Source: Erigeron canadensis (lineage: Eukaryota > Streptophyta > Magnoliopsida > Asterales > Asteraceae). Taken from it: a DNA stretch of 64,000 nucleotides. The DNA lies in contig NC_057762.1 of assembly GCF_010389155.1 (NCBI RefSeq), forward strand, positions 31,866,055 through 31,930,054, written 5' to 3'. This document shows, piece by piece, positions 1 to 11,952 of this stretch. Each line of letters begins with the position of its first letter. Within the stretch, counting starts at the first letter, position 1. The translations under genes and the position numbers were made by a program. Below the pieces are notes generated by a model, which was not told the DNA's origin, did no database searches, and saw only the letters and a list, made by a program, of their open reading frames with translations.

Positions 1-464
1 TTGTTAAGCAAATTTACATATATGACCCTCCGTGTTTTATTTTTTAAATAAGACATAAGTTTCAATCCTAGCTATTGATTGAAATGATCAAATGACTAAG
101 ATTTGGTCCTTGGGATTCAAATGAACAATTACAAATAATTATATAACTTTGTATAGTTATCTTCTAACTCATCTTTCACCTAATGTAAATATATTCATAC
201 CATATACCATATTTATGTAATAATTTGAAATCTTATAATAAGTCATTTATAAAATAATATGATAAGATAATAGAATGTAGGAAAAAACCTACATTATATA
301 TAATTGTACATATATTTATCACTACCCAAGTATCATTGTTTTGGTTTGACCCAACTTGCATAACATTTGTATGTAGCTAGGGTTTACCCAGCCCATCTAT
401 AAATTACACAATTTCGATCATAACGCTTCTTGCTTTTCCTTTTTTAACGTAAGCTCGATTATCA
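1..464. other. AT-rich upstream region of F-box copy 1
   Basis: No gene is visible. The last 130 bases (about 330-464) resemble the DNA just upstream of the other F-box copies: a 'ttgcataacattt' string, then 'cccatctataaattaca' and a T-rich stretch before the start site. This shared upstream block shows that promoter and 5' leader were duplicated with the genes. Confidence 0.6.
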
Positions 465-1501
465 ATAGCAGACACCAATACGCATGTCCCAGATGAGATT
501 GTCGACAACATACTTGTTCGGCTGCCTACAAAATCTTTGTCCCGGTTCAGATGCGTATCTAACCATTGGAACCGTCTAATCTCAAATCCCGAGTTCATGA
601 AGTCCTTATCACGTAGAAAAATCTTTCTCCCAGCCCGCCGATGTTGTCAGACGATAGAAAATGTTGTAAGCGGTGAAAACATGATAATGGGGTATCGTAT
701 GGTGAAGGCCGGTGCTCCTTTTAAAGATGCACGATCAGTAACTGTTGCCGGAACCACCAATGGGTTAGTCCTATTAGTACTATCTAGCGCTGATATGATC
801 TTATATAATCCGTTGACTAGAGTGTTCAAAAAGGTTCCACCCCCACTTTATATCTACGAGAACTTAGCGTTTGGATTCGGTCACGGTGCAACCCAAGACG
901 ATTTAAAGATTGTGAAACTCGGAGTTTACCACTGTGATATGTCATTATCTTGGGGCGTCTTCAGTGTTAAAAACAGAACATGGAGCCCAATGTCAGAATC
1001 TATCGGGCATTATGAGTTTTCTGATTATGGTAGCACGTTTTTAAACGGATTTTTGTATTGGCGTGTATTAAAGGATCACTCTAGTGCGTTGATACTAGCT
1101 CTAGATATTAAAGAGATGACGTTATTGGAGATAAAAGTTCCAGCTTATACAATGTTTGATGATACTACTATGGGAACGATAAATGGATATCTTTGCTTGA
1201 TTTGTCCTAAAGGAGGTTCCTATGACGAATATCAGTTATTGGTAATGAAGGACCATGGTATATGGGAACCACGTTTAAAAGGATGCTCGGCTTCAACACT
1301 TTCAAGGATGAATTGTGACGCATTCCGCGCAATGTGTATTCTGAATGTGGGAAAGTTATTATTAAGAATCGTGACGAGAACACATTTCTGATTCTTGACC
1401 TGTTTAAGGATTCATCTGAACCCATTCTTGTCTGCACAGATTTTAACCAAAAAAGGACAAAACAAGCCATAGAATATGTGGAGAGTTTTTGCCACATCTG
1501 A
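465..1501 (+). pseudogene. F-box/FBA-type protein, copy 1, start codon lost and frameshifted
   Basis: Member of the plant F-box family with a type 1 F-box-associated (FBA) region, the CPR1/CPR30-like group; intact members are substrate adaptors of SCF ubiquitin ligases. The F-box core reads [14 protein letters not shown], then [16 protein letters not shown] hallmarks follow: [45 protein letters not shown] and VMKDHGIWE. Two lesions are visible against copies 2-4. The ATG that opens them (ATGGCAGAC) is ATAGCAGAC here at 465, with an in-frame stop upstream. About one base is lost near 1343-1351, so the frame runs into TGA at 1391 instead of the family end YVESFC.I at 1501. The first in-frame ATG (596) lies after the F-box, so a product from it could not bind SKP1. 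No intron is seen. Single-base assembly error cannot be excluded for the frameshift. Confidence 0.85.
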
Positions 1502-3819
1502 TATATATATATATATGCTCTAGTTTTATATGATTTCTTTGTAGTAGCTTTGGTATATGACAAAATAAAAGCTTGGTTTTAGTTGATTTTAGCACAGAAG
1601 TGCCAACAGACACAATTTGCATATATAGTCTGCTGATGGGTTAATAATAATACTGGCTTAGTTATGCATCCAATTTTAATTTTTCAAATGTTTGCAACTG
1701 AATCGTTTAACTTTGTATAATTAACTTTTTCTTGACCCCGAGCCATTTAACATCAAATTGTTGAAGTTAGATGACTAAATATATACCCGTAGTTTATAGT
1801 TTATTTTAAAATAGCATTCGAGGATACAAATGTGTTGGACAATAATAGATAGCCTTGTTATTCATAGCTTTGTAGAACCTTGCTCCGTTGCTGTGCTGAT
1901 GACCTGATATGATCCGGCCGGTATGTCTTCTAGTATATCATTGTAAGTGTTTTTATTGATCTCCAAGTGCTTGCTTCTAGGAAGACATTAGAACAGCTTC
2001 TCCAGTTGATTCCAGTTCTCAAAATCGTGCAGAATTTTTCGTATAAATCTTCCCGTCCAGTAGAAACAGTTAATTACTGTGATGTTTACAGACACTTTTA
2101 GGACAACATTGACAGGCAGGAGGAATAGGAACTCAGATCATTAGTAGTCACTTCTGTTATTATGAACCCATTGGAGCCCATCAATGTGTTGCTATATATA
2201 TATATGCATACGGAAAATGAAGATCGAAAATAAAATAACATAGAATATTGTAGTAATATGTTAGTGATCAGTAACTGCTATATATTCACCTGTAAATTAT
2301 TATATCATATTTTTGGACACGATTCACCTTTATAAGACAGCTATGATCTTCTCTGTTTTGGATACCCAGAGAGCAAATTTCTTCACCTGTTTGTAGCTCG
2401 GGATTGTTTCATCTTCGAAAGAATGACACTTGAACATAAAAAACAGAATTCGTGTTCCTTTCGACCCCTTTGGCTTGTTCCCCTGTTAGGTAACCTTTTA
2501 TGTTTGACCCGTGAAAGATGAAAATGAAACTCAACCCATTTGATAGACATTGGGAGTCTTTCAGCCTGTTTGGCTATTTTGTAAACACGGTCCCCCTTTT
2601 TCCAGCTTGTGTTGATGCGTTGTTTATGTGATGAATTATCTTTTATCTAATGACCCGTTTCCACGTCACTTTGAAACATAATTATTAAATTTAAAGTACT
2701 TTGGTATCTAGTAAAACCATGAAATCATACTGGAACAGCTTCCATAGGTTGCTTAATTCACTTTAGCCCCGCTGGTTATCGAGCCTTATCCATTAGTTGC
2801 TATCGATTTATAGTTTGCTTTTTGCCATGTTCGGCCAGAAAGGATGAATGAGAACTATCAACTGAACCTTCAACTGAAATATGGGGTTGACGGGTTGGTT
2901 CTAGGTTAAACAAGTCACATGAGTTGATGATGTGGGTTATTACAGGTCGAATATTTTCAACCTTAGTTCAGCTGAAGGTTTAAGGAGTAAGTGGGTAAAC
3001 TGATAATTGAATATTCTTGACCTGTTCCTATATTTGCTTACCCAAATCGATCCATTTAACGTATATGGTCGAATTACCATGGGATGGACGAACCAAGAAA
3101 ACTTTTACGCGTGGGCAAACCAATATTTGAATAAAAAAATGATGACCGAAAACGCAATCTTATGTGTAGCAATCAGCGGGATGTCCAATTAGGTTAGCAA
3201 GATCCACGGGCCCGCTTCTTTTTATTCCTGTTTTAATTGGTAAGAATTTCATAGGCCTGACAATCCATATCCAATCCTAATTGGGTTTTACCAAAATATT
3301 CAGGGCCAGCTCAAACTCCAACCTCAACACGCCAAATGGGTCGATTTGTGCAGATTTTAACTTCATTATCAAACATAAATTTGGTAAAATCAACAAAGGT
3401 GATGCCGCTTTGTCGCGTAAGTACTCGTTAATTGCAGAATTATATTTTCCAAGATTATTGGGTATGAGATTTTGAAAAGCGAACACTCAACCGATTCAAA
3501 CTTTGGGAACGTATTTTCTGGCCGGAACACGTTTAGTTGGTAGTCATTACTCATAATCATATTTAGGCCCATCACCATTAATCCAAATTTCAAGCCCAAC
3601 AATTCTTAGCCTCATCACCATCACTCCAAATTTCAGGGAGAATAATTCTTAGGCCCATCCGTTTCAAGAACTTGCATAAATATCATTGTTTGTTTGGCCC
3701 AACTTGCATAACATCTGTAGGGTTTAATTATCCCATCCATAAATTTCGATCTTAACGCTTCTATATGCATCTTTTTTTTATGTTTTCTTAGTACTATACG
3801 TAAACTCAAATATTTATCA
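1502..3819. other. 3' flank of copy 1 and spacer to copy 2
   Basis: There is no convincing gene. About 1855-2170 and 2340-2465 are clearly similar to 10860-11120 and 11490-11605 downstream of copy 3, for example the shared 'gaagacattagaacagctt' and 'agaatgacacttgaacat'. The F-box duplication unit therefore reached at least 1 kb past the stop codon. Short AT microsatellites lie at 1502-1516 and 2193-2206. The small ORFs at 3007-3602 have no recognisable content. The last ~130 bases repeat the family's upstream block. Confidence 0.6.
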
Positions 3820-4922
3820 ATGGCAGACAGCGACGACATACATGTCCCAGATGAGATTGTCAACAACATACTTGTTCGGTTGCCTACAAAATCTTTGTGC
3901 CGGTTCAGATGCGTATCTAAACAATGGAACCGTCTGATCTCAGCTCCCGACCTCATGAACTCTTTATCACGTCGAAAATTTTTTATCCCGGGCCACCCTT
4001 ATTGTCAGACGATAGGAAAAGTTGAAAACGACAACCGGTATCTGTATCGTATGGTGAGGGCTCATTCTCCTAAGTTATTTAAAGATAGACGACCGGCCAG
4101 TAACTGTTGGTGGAACAACCAATGGGTTAGTCCTATTAGTCGTTGAATTTCATCAACACAGTCCAGCATCTAACGTAATTATGAAGCTATATAATCCATT
4201 GACTAGAGTGTTAAAAAAGGTCCCCAAGATACCTTTTATCAACAAGATCGTCGTAGCGTTTGGATTGGGTCATGGTGCAACCCAAGACGATGTAAAGATT
4301 GTGACATTACTCGGTCCTAATCGCTCAAATAAGACCAGTAGCTCATTATTTTCTTTGTGTGCCTTCAGTGTTAAAAACCAATCATGGAGCGCAATGTCAG
4401 AATCATCTATTGGGTTTTATGAGTTTCCTAATCATGCTGGCACGTTTTTAAATGGATTGTTGTATTGGAATGTATGCTGCAAGGACGAGTACGTCTTGAT
4501 ACTGGCTCTAGATGTTAAGGAGATGAAGTTAGTGGAGATGGAAGTTCCATACGATCGTAGAATGCGTTATTCTACTCTGGGTACCATAAATGGATGTCTT
4601 TGCTTGCTGAATTACTATAAAGATTTGGACGACGACCTTGTTAAATTTGAGTTATTGGTAATGAAGGACCATGGTATATGGGAATCACGTTCGACGACGT
4701 ACAGCAGTACTTTCAAGGATGATATCTGAATATTTTTTCGTAATGTGTATTCTGGATGAGGGGAAAGTTATTACAAAGAATCGCGAAAAGAACAACAACA
4801 GCACATGTCTGATTCATGACGTGTTGAAAGATTCACTTGAAGGCTTTATTATCTGCACAGATTTGGACGATGTTTTTACAACCGAAACCATAGAATATGT
4901 GGAGAGTTTTTGCAGCATCTGA
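3820..4922 (+). pseudogene. F-box/FBA-type protein, copy 2, two frameshifts
   Basis: The start ATGGCAGAC is present, giving [20 protein letters not shown] and a complete F-box through [13 protein letters not shown]. The frame is then lost near 4089-4100, where a net +1 base moves the conserved [12 protein letters not shown] into another frame; the first ORF stops at 4146. The FBA region continues from about 4100 ([37 protein letters not shown]-like block, [31 protein letters not shown]). A second shift near 4690-4710 gives TGA at 4729. The original ending YVESFCSI with TGA at 4922 is still readable in a third frame. A single exon is expected. If translated, the product would be an F-box-only peptide of about 108 residues. 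Either a recent pseudogene or sequencing error in a live gene would look like this; two independent shifts favour the pseudogene. Confidence 0.85.
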
Positions 4923-4964
4923 GATCTATATATGTTCTAGCTAGTTATATATATATATATATAT

Positions 4965-5140
4965 GGGAAGGGAATATGAGGCTGTTAGGCACCTAAGTTG
5001 GATGAAAAACTTCTCACATACCTTTTTTTAAACCATAAAAATCATGGGGGCCAAACATTTATTCAAAATATTAAAAAATTAGTATGTGAGAGATTTTTCA
5101 CCAAAATTGGGTGCATAACAGCCCCATACTCACTTTTCTC
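4965..5140. mobile_element. MITE of about 176 bp with ~55-bp terminal inverted repeats
   Basis: The left end begins 'gggaagggaatatgagg' and runs through 'ctgttaggcacctaag' to 'cttctcacata'. The right end is the reverse complement with mismatches ('tatgtgagagatttttcacc' then 'tgcataacagccccatact'). The element sits inside an (AT)n run just downstream of F-box copy 2; copies 1 and 3 lack it at the same place. The flanking AT repeat hides the target duplication, so the superfamily cannot be assigned. Confidence 0.7.
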
Positions 5141-5548
5141 ATATATATATATATATATGGTAAATGACATAAATATATGCTTGGCATTAGTTTCTTTTAG
5201 CACACAACTGCCAAACAGGCACAATTTGATATTTAAGTTAATGATCTTCTTCTATGTCAGCTAAACACAATCTATGTATTGATCGGTTAATAATGGTATA
5301 ATTATGCATTATCCAGTTTTAATTTTCCAAAGGTTTGCAACTTAAGCTTTTAACTTCGTGTTCACTTTTCTCTTAATCCCGAGGCGTTAAATTAACGTGA
5401 AATTGTTGAAATTAGTCGACGAGATACACTAATTAATAGTCAAATACATTGTACCCGGGTGCTGTACAGTTTTAGCTTTTTAGCAAAATTACGTCACACT
5501 TCTGGTATATAAAAGCTCTATATTCATGTTTTTCTCTTTTGATATATT

Positions 5549-6455
5549 GGGTAAATTATAAAAATCATATCTGAGGTATGTTTGAAACTACACTGGTCAT
5601 ACCTATAATTTAAAATATACGCGAGACATACCCATCATTGTCAAAAACTTATACTAACAATACCTATCGCTGACGGTCGTCTATTTGGCCGTTAAGTCAA
5701 ATGCATGTGAGGTATCAAAATCGTAATTTCGTGTATACTTCAGGTATAATCTGTGTAGTTTACACTAATAAAAAATTATTAAGAAATTTACATTTATATT
5801 TCATTTATTAAAGTGGGTAGATATTCTATATTAAAATTCACATACACACGTGTATATATATATATATATACTTAAAAAACCTATTACAAAATAAAAAATA
5901 AAAAATTTATAAAAGGAGGTCAAACAATACAGGTTTAAATTTAAAAATATTAAGGTTAGCCTAAAGACTAACCTTGGAACTTCAAACCCAAAATGCTACA
6001 GATTGCTAATTTAAGGTATACTTTAAAACCGTGACAAGTCTTGTTTCGTATCTTTTTAAATAGGTTTCTATAAAAAAGAATAAATCATAAAAAATTAATA
6101 ATAATATAATAACATACAAGTGAAAATTTTTGTGGTTTTTATGGTTCACATCCTTGTTATATGATAATAGATACATTCTTAATAACTGGAGTATAAATAA
6201 AACTTTAAAATTCTTAATATTTATTTTTATGGTGAATTGCAAGGATAATACCTTAAGTATGTACGAAATTACGGTTTTGATACCTCATATGCACGACACG
6301 GAAGTTGACTTAACGGCCAAATAGACGACCGTCAACGATAGATATGATCTTTGTAAGCTTTTGACAACAATGGTATGTTTCGCGTAATTTTTAAAATGTA
6401 GGTGTGACCAGTGTAGTTTCGAACAAACCTCATGTATGATTTTTGTAATTTACCC
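5549..6455. mobile_element. Non-autonomous transposon with ~200-bp terminal inverted repeats (Mutator-like)
   Basis: The left terminus 'gggtaaattataaaaatcat' is mirrored by the right terminus, whose reverse complement is 'gggtaaattacaaaaatcat'. Similarity runs about 200 bases inward on both sides and includes 'gacggtcgtctatttggccg'. Long TIRs beginning GGGTAAATTA are typical of plant Mutator-like elements. The 9-base flanks 'tgatatatt' and 'tagtttatt' agree at 6 of 9 positions, a possible degraded 9-bp target duplication. The interior (about 5790-6230) is AT-rich with no transposase. Copy 3's downstream DNA (around 10850-10865) shows the unoccupied left flank. Confidence 0.75.
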
Positions 6456-6551
6456 TAGTTTATTTTTAAACAACCATTCACCTTTAGATGACAGCTATGA
6501 TCGTATATCTGTTTTGGATGTCTTTTCTTGCTTAAAGGTTTCTTTAATGGG

Positions 6552-6590
6552 GGATATGAGTTATCGGTAATGAAGGACCATGGTATATGG
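6552..6590 (+). pseudogene. Stray F-box gene fragment (FBA C-terminal motif)
   Basis: Thirteen in-frame codons read [13 protein letters not shown], the motif found at 4651-4682, 10174-10208 and 1231-1267 in the full copies. Nothing of the gene is present on either side. It lies between the Mutator-like element and the inverted Helitron-like DNA, suggesting that a former copy was largely deleted or overwritten. Confidence 0.75.
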
Positions 6591-6602
6591 GTCACATCTA
6601 AA

Positions 6603-7163
6603 GAGAGAGTTGTTTTTTTTATTAGATAGTATAAAAGTATAGATTATGTATATATATGGGAATTAGGATTAATAAATAGGGGTAATTTAAGTATAAAAAA
6701 GTGTTGAATTTCATAAAAATAAGAGAATTCGATATGTTTTATAAGGTGATATATTATTAACAATATTTACAATGGTTTCTAAATATGTTTTTGGTATATA
6801 TTATTTCGAGGTTTAAGATTGAGGGGTATACATCTATAACTCCTTATAAAGCATATTGACTTCTTCTATTTTGGGAAATTCAGCACTTTTTATACCCAAA
6901 ATACCCTTATTTCTTAATCTTAATTCCCCCATACACTTAATCTATACTTTTATGCTATTTAATAAATAAAACAACATCTTGAAATTATCTAAACTATCAT
7001 TAATGATTAAATTACAATATCAGTCATTTATCCAAAATATCTTCATTAACCTTTTACATTAGTTATCTACACCACTTGACGCCTCCTCCACCACCAATAG
7101 TCGCCCCCACCACCACACTGTTGCCGCCACAATCACCGTTGCATTGCGCGGGTACCATGTTAG
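6603..7163. mobile_element. Inverted (head-to-head) Helitron-like DNA
   Basis: Bases 6603-6755 are an imperfect inverted copy of 6826-6977 (roughly three-quarters identical by eye). The right arm contains Helitron-like 5' starts: TCTATAACTCC at 6833 and TCTATACTTTTATG at 6941, each preceded by A. The plus copy ends at 7163 in a GC-rich 'gcattgcgcgggtaccatgttag' region, followed by T, as expected for insertion between A and T. The same two ends (TCTATACT... and ...GGTACCATGTTAG) delimit the element at 40160-40428. The end is TTAG rather than the usual CTRR, so the family name is an inference. No Rep/helicase is encoded. Confidence 0.5.
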
Positions 7164-7236
7164 TGAAATTAAAATTGGGGAGGGTATAGCCTAAATAAGT
7201 AAATATCATTATTTGGCCCAATTTGCGTAACATTTA

Positions 7237-9313
7237 TGTAACATTCGTGATTTTTGACTTAATTGACTTGTAACTAAATGATATTTGAAAATGAGCGAAT
7301 TTGTTAGTTTACATGAATTATCGAACGTTTTGTTGCATAGTAACGTAACGTGAAGTCTAATTGTGTAAACGGTCTCGTTTTAACGTTTAAATGGTTAATG
7401 TTTAGCTATTTGTCAAATTTAGCGGAGCGGGAGCCCAAAAATGGACTCCCTAGGTCGGCCCCCATTCCCCTCTCACTCACACACTTCATTCACTTCCCTT
7501 ATCCATTTACTTCATCTATCTCTCTCTCTCTCCCTCATTTACTCTTTCTTTCTCTCTTTCAACCACCACCCAAAATCATCATAAATTCTCCATAAATTCC
7601 TCTAAATCTTGTGTTAGTAGTAGTAAATTAACAAAATCAAGTAACCCTAATAATAATAATAATAATCACTCTTTCAAGAAATCAAGGTTTAAAAGTGTTC
7701 ATCCAAGTTTTTGCCCTAAACCTGAATTTGGAAGATTTCGACCCTCTTGGTAAGTTAAATTCGTCTTAAATCCTTTTCTTTATGTTTATAACGTCATTAA
7801 TGGTCATATCTAAGAAACCCTTGGTCAAAATCGGGCTAAAACTTGAAATGGGTCAAATTAGGGTTTCATTAGGGTTAGTTTGGGTCAAGAACGATTTGGA
7901 CATGTAATTGTGTTAAAGGATTGAATTTGTTTGATGAAACATGTTTGTTTATACTCAATGATGTTTGTTTGAGCCTAAAAATGAACCTTGAAGCACCACA
8001 AATCGATTTGGATGTCAAAAATTGAGTTTGGTTCGTGTTTGGCATGTTTTGGAACTGATCTGGGCATCAGTGCGTCGCACCTCCTCCTTGGTGCGCCGCA
8101 CCAAAGTCTATTTGAGGTTTCTGGACAAAATTTGCGCCGCACCCCTCACCTGGTGCGCCGCACTTGCATTTTGGTGTGTCGCACCTATCCTCTAGAAACT
8201 CGCTTACCTTGTTTCGATCGTAACTTTTGATCAGTAAGTCCGTTTTAGGTGTATGACCTATCGTTAGAATCGTATGAGAGTCTAGTTTCTCTTAGTATCA
8301 TCCTTTTTATGAGAAGCTATCACCATTTTCCCGAGTCCCTCGTTTCTCCAATCGTGTATCCGACGTCCGACCTTGGGGTGTCTTGTAATGGCCTAGGATG
8401 ACTTATATTGTAACGTAATCTATAATGTGATGATTTAATGTGATATAATTGGTTTGTGACCGTTGTGCTCCCCGCTTATCCACTTAGTCACCTACTACAA
8501 ACGCTTAAAGCAAATGTGAGTTTCGTAGCCCCTGCGTTTATATTATTTGGGGTGGAAAGTGTACTCGTTATTAAACGGCTATCAGTTGATTCACTTGTTA
8601 TGATATGAAACGTGACGTTAGATGCTTACTTGTTTTTGCTTGTTTACACGATTGTATGTGTTTATCGCGCATTATATATTATGTAAGTCGTGCCAGAAAC
8701 GTATATCGCGCATTGTTCATCATGTAAGTCGTGCCGGTTTATCGCGCATTATTTATTATGTAAGTCGTGCCAGAAACGTATACCACGCATTGTTCATCAT
8801 GTAAGTCGTGCCGGATTATCACTATTATTAAACGTAAAAGTTGACTTTTGTTGATTTGTGTGAACGTGATTAGGTATTTTAATCCTCGTGTATTGTTAAC
8901 GGTTGATATCCCGACACACTTGATTCTTATTACTTAAACCTGCGACCTCACCAACTTTATATTGACACGTTTTAGTACACTTTTCAGGTGAACAAGTAAA
9001 TGGAAGACGTATTGAGTGATGATTGATTGTTTGCAAGCTAGGATTGGACTTGGACTTTACTTTGGATCCGTGATTCAGTGTTCCCGCTTATGGGTTATGC
9101 TTAGGATCATATGCCATCTCTTGTACTCTCTTTTGTAAACGTTTGATGGTCGTGCTCCTTATGCATTTTTGGTATGGTCTCGGATTTGTAATTGATTGAA
9201 TTGTATGGATTCTCAATCCTCTTAATGCATCTAGACTTGTCTTTACTTAATTTCCATGTCGTGTTGTGCTTTTCTTGTGATGTCCCATTATTCCGCCTTG
9301 TTGGGGTGTTACA
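7237..9313. mobile_element. Solo LTR of an LTR retrotransposon
   Basis: The element starts TGTAACA and ends TGTTACA, a perfect 7-bp inverted repeat of the TG...CA type. There is no primer-binding site, polypurine tract, gag or pol, so it is a solo LTR of 2,077 bp left by LTR-LTR recombination. It splits the shared F-box upstream block: 'ttgcgtaacattta' lies left of it and 'ggggtttagcccgtctataa' right of it, contiguous in copies 1 and 4. The flanks 'attta' and 'tatta' may be a mutated 5-bp target duplication. Inside are a CT-rich stretch (7495-7565), a TAA run (7650-7665), repeats of a 'tgcgccgcacc'-like motif (8070-8185) and a short tandem array (8661-8815). The ORFs at 7350-7595 and 7988-8230 look fortuitous. 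A Ty3/gypsy origin is likely but unproven. Confidence 0.85.
8661..8815. repeat. Short tandem array inside the solo LTR
   Basis: Four consecutive units share 'gcgcatt' or 'cacgcatt' followed by 'atgtaagtcgtgcc', with alternating spacers so that units 1 and 3 match best, as do units 2 and 4. This is a two-unit block duplicated once. Confidence 0.8.
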
Positions 9314-9410
9314 TATTATGGGGTTTAGCCCGTCTATAAATTACACAATTTCTTAACGCTTCTTGTTTCGATCTTTTTTTTTTTAATACGTAAAACTCCG
9401 TTAATTATCA

Positions 9411-10449
9411 ATGGCAGACACCGACATATATGTGCCTGATGAGATTGTCAACAACATACTTTTTCGGTTGCCTACAAAATCTTTGACCCGGTTCAGATGC
9501 GTAGCTAAACAATGGAACCGTTTGATCTCAGACCCTGACCTCATGAAGTCCTTATCACGTCGAAAAATCTTTATCCCGGGCCAACCTAGTTGTCAGATGA
9601 TAGAAAAAATTAAACGAATAACTGTTGGTGGAATAACTGTTGGTGGAACAACCAATGGGTTTAGTCCTATTAGTTGTTGAATTTTATCAATACAGTTCAG
9701 CATCTAAGGTTGTTATGAATCTATATAATTCATTGACTAGAGTGTTAAAAAAGGTCCCCAAGCAACCTTTTATCAACATCATCATTGTAGCGTTTGGATT
9801 GGGTCATGGTGCAACCCAAGACGATGTAAAGATTGTGACATTACTCGGTCCTAATCGGTCAAATAAGACCAGTAGCTCATTTTTATCTTGGCGTGTCTTC
9901 AGTGTTAAGAACCAATCATGGAGCACAATGTCAGAATCATCTATCGGGTACTTTGAGTTTTCTGATCGTTCTGGCACTTTTTTAAATGGATTCTTGTATT
10001 GGAAATTCCACAAGGATCCCTATATGACAATATTGGCTCTAGATATGAAGGAGAAGAAGTTAGTGGAGATGGAAGTTCCATACGATGATTGTAGAATGCG
10101 TTATGCTACTATGGGTACCATAAATGGATGTCTTTGCTTGCTGATTTACTATAAAGGTTTGGAACTTGATGAATATGAGTTATTGGTAATGAAGGACCAT
10201 GGTATATGGGAATCACGTTTCAAAGGATGCTGGCCGTCAACAGTACTTTCAAGGATGAAATCTGAAGCATTCCTCGTAATGTGTTATCTGGATGAAGGGA
10301 AATTTATTATGAAGAATCTCGGCGACAACACATTTCTGATTGTTGACCTGGTGAAAGATTCATTTAAACGCATTATTTTCTACACGGATCCTAACCAATT
10401 TTCTCCAAAAGAAGCCATAGAATATGTGGAGAGTTTTTGCAGCATCTGA
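9411..10449 (+). pseudogene. F-box/FBA-type protein, copy 3, single frameshift
   Basis: This is the best-preserved copy. ATGGCAGAC opens [19 protein letters not shown]; the F-box runs through [13 protein letters not shown]. One extra T in 'caatgggtttagtcc' (9660-9662; copies 1 and 4 have two Ts) shifts the frame, and the first ORF stops at 9680. The FBA half is open from about 9640 to TGA at 10449 and ends YVESFCSI, with [49 protein letters not shown] and [12 protein letters not shown]. Compared with copy 2, about 45 codons before GGTTNG are missing and a 15-base 'ataactgttggtgga' unit is doubled. A one-base assembly error would restore an intact gene, so this copy deserves a read check. The solo LTR lies about 100 bp upstream of the ATG. 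Confidence 0.85.
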
Positions 10450-11952
10450 GATCTATATATGCTATACCTAGTTTTATATTGTATGACATAAATATATGCT
10501 TGGCATTAGTTTCTTTTAGCAGGCAACTGCCAAACAGACACAATTTGATATTTTAGCTAAGGATCTTTTTTATGTCAACTGAAACTAGCACAATCGGTTG
10601 GTCGGTTAATAATGGTTTAATTATGCATTATCCAGTTTTAATTTTTCGCAGGTTTGCAACTTAAGCTTTTAACTCCGTGCTGACTTTTTTCTTAACCCCA
10701 AGGCGTTAAACGTGAAATTGTGGAAGTGAGAAAAGTAGACAAGATACACTAATAGTCTAATACATATTGTACCCAGGTGCCGTACAGTTTTAGCTTTTTT
10801 GCAAAATTACATCACACTTCTGGTATATAAAAGCTCTATATTCATGTTTTCTCTTTTGATATAGTATATAGCTTTGAAGAACCTTGCAGATATGATCCAT
10901 TATGTCTTTTTAAGTGCTTGCTTCTAGGAAGACATTAGAACAGCTTCCCCAGTTGGTTCCAGTAGTTCTCAAAATTGTGCAGAATTTTTCGTAATTTATA
11001 TTCCTGTCCAGTAGAAAAAACCAATTACTGTGACATTTACAGCCAACTTTTAGGACAATATTGACAGTCAGGAGGAATAGGAACTCACATAATTAGTACT
11101 CACTTCTGTTATTATGTCTTCAATTGTGGCTTCATCTCCCATGTATGTCGTAGTTTTTGTAATATACCTGATGCGAATGATCCCAATTAACCATATATTA
11201 TTAGCCTTGATTCAGAGATAATACTTGATACAATTGAAATGTGGTACGTTCTCTCTATTTTCTAACTTTTGCTGATGCATTGTTGTTGTACTGAACTCTC
11301 GGTGTTATTTATTGGCCCGTTTCCACAACATCATCTTGAAACATGATATAAATGAAAAAACACAAATAATATTGGAAACACTTGCAGCTTTCATGAGTTG
11401 CTTCGCTTCAGCCTCGCTGAGGTTTGATCTCAATCGAACCTATCCATGTGTTGCTATAATGCATATTGTAGTAATATGTCCGGGATCAGTATCTGTTTTG
11501 GATAGCTGGAGATCAAACTTCTTCAACTGTATGTATCTCGGAATTGTTTCATCCTCGGAAGAATGACACTTGAACATGAAAAACAGAATTCGTGTTCCTT
11601 TTAGCCGTGTTTGACGTGTTCCTCTGTTAAGTAATCGTTTATGTTTGACTCGTTACAGATGAAATGAAGCACAACCCATTCGTGAATAATTATTGTATCT
11701 TTTTTTAGTGTCATATATATTGTATATAATATAATGGTTTCCAAGCCTGTTTTCAATATACAGTATATGATCTTTTGAGGTTTAAGACTTAATAATGAGA
11801 AATATATGAAAATAATTAACATTATTCGTAGGTTAGCCTAAATATCATTGGTTGGCCCAATTTGCATAACATTTGTAGGTTTAGCCCATCTATAAATTAC
11901 ACAATTTATTAAGATTCTTTTTTTTTCTTTTTTTACGCAAACTTCATCAACA
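10450..11952. other. 3' flank of F-box copy 3 and spacer to copy 4
   Basis: No gene is recognised. 10460-10860 matches the DNA after copy 2 (for example 'gcttggcattagtttctttt' and 'ctggtatataaaagctctat'). 10864-11120 and 11490-11605 match the DNA after copy 1. 11830-11950 is the family upstream block for copy 4. Confidence 0.7.

Noticed and set aside
7350..8230. ORFs in the LTR (for example 7988-8230)
   Set aside because: They fall inside an LTR with no gag/pol and have no known motif.
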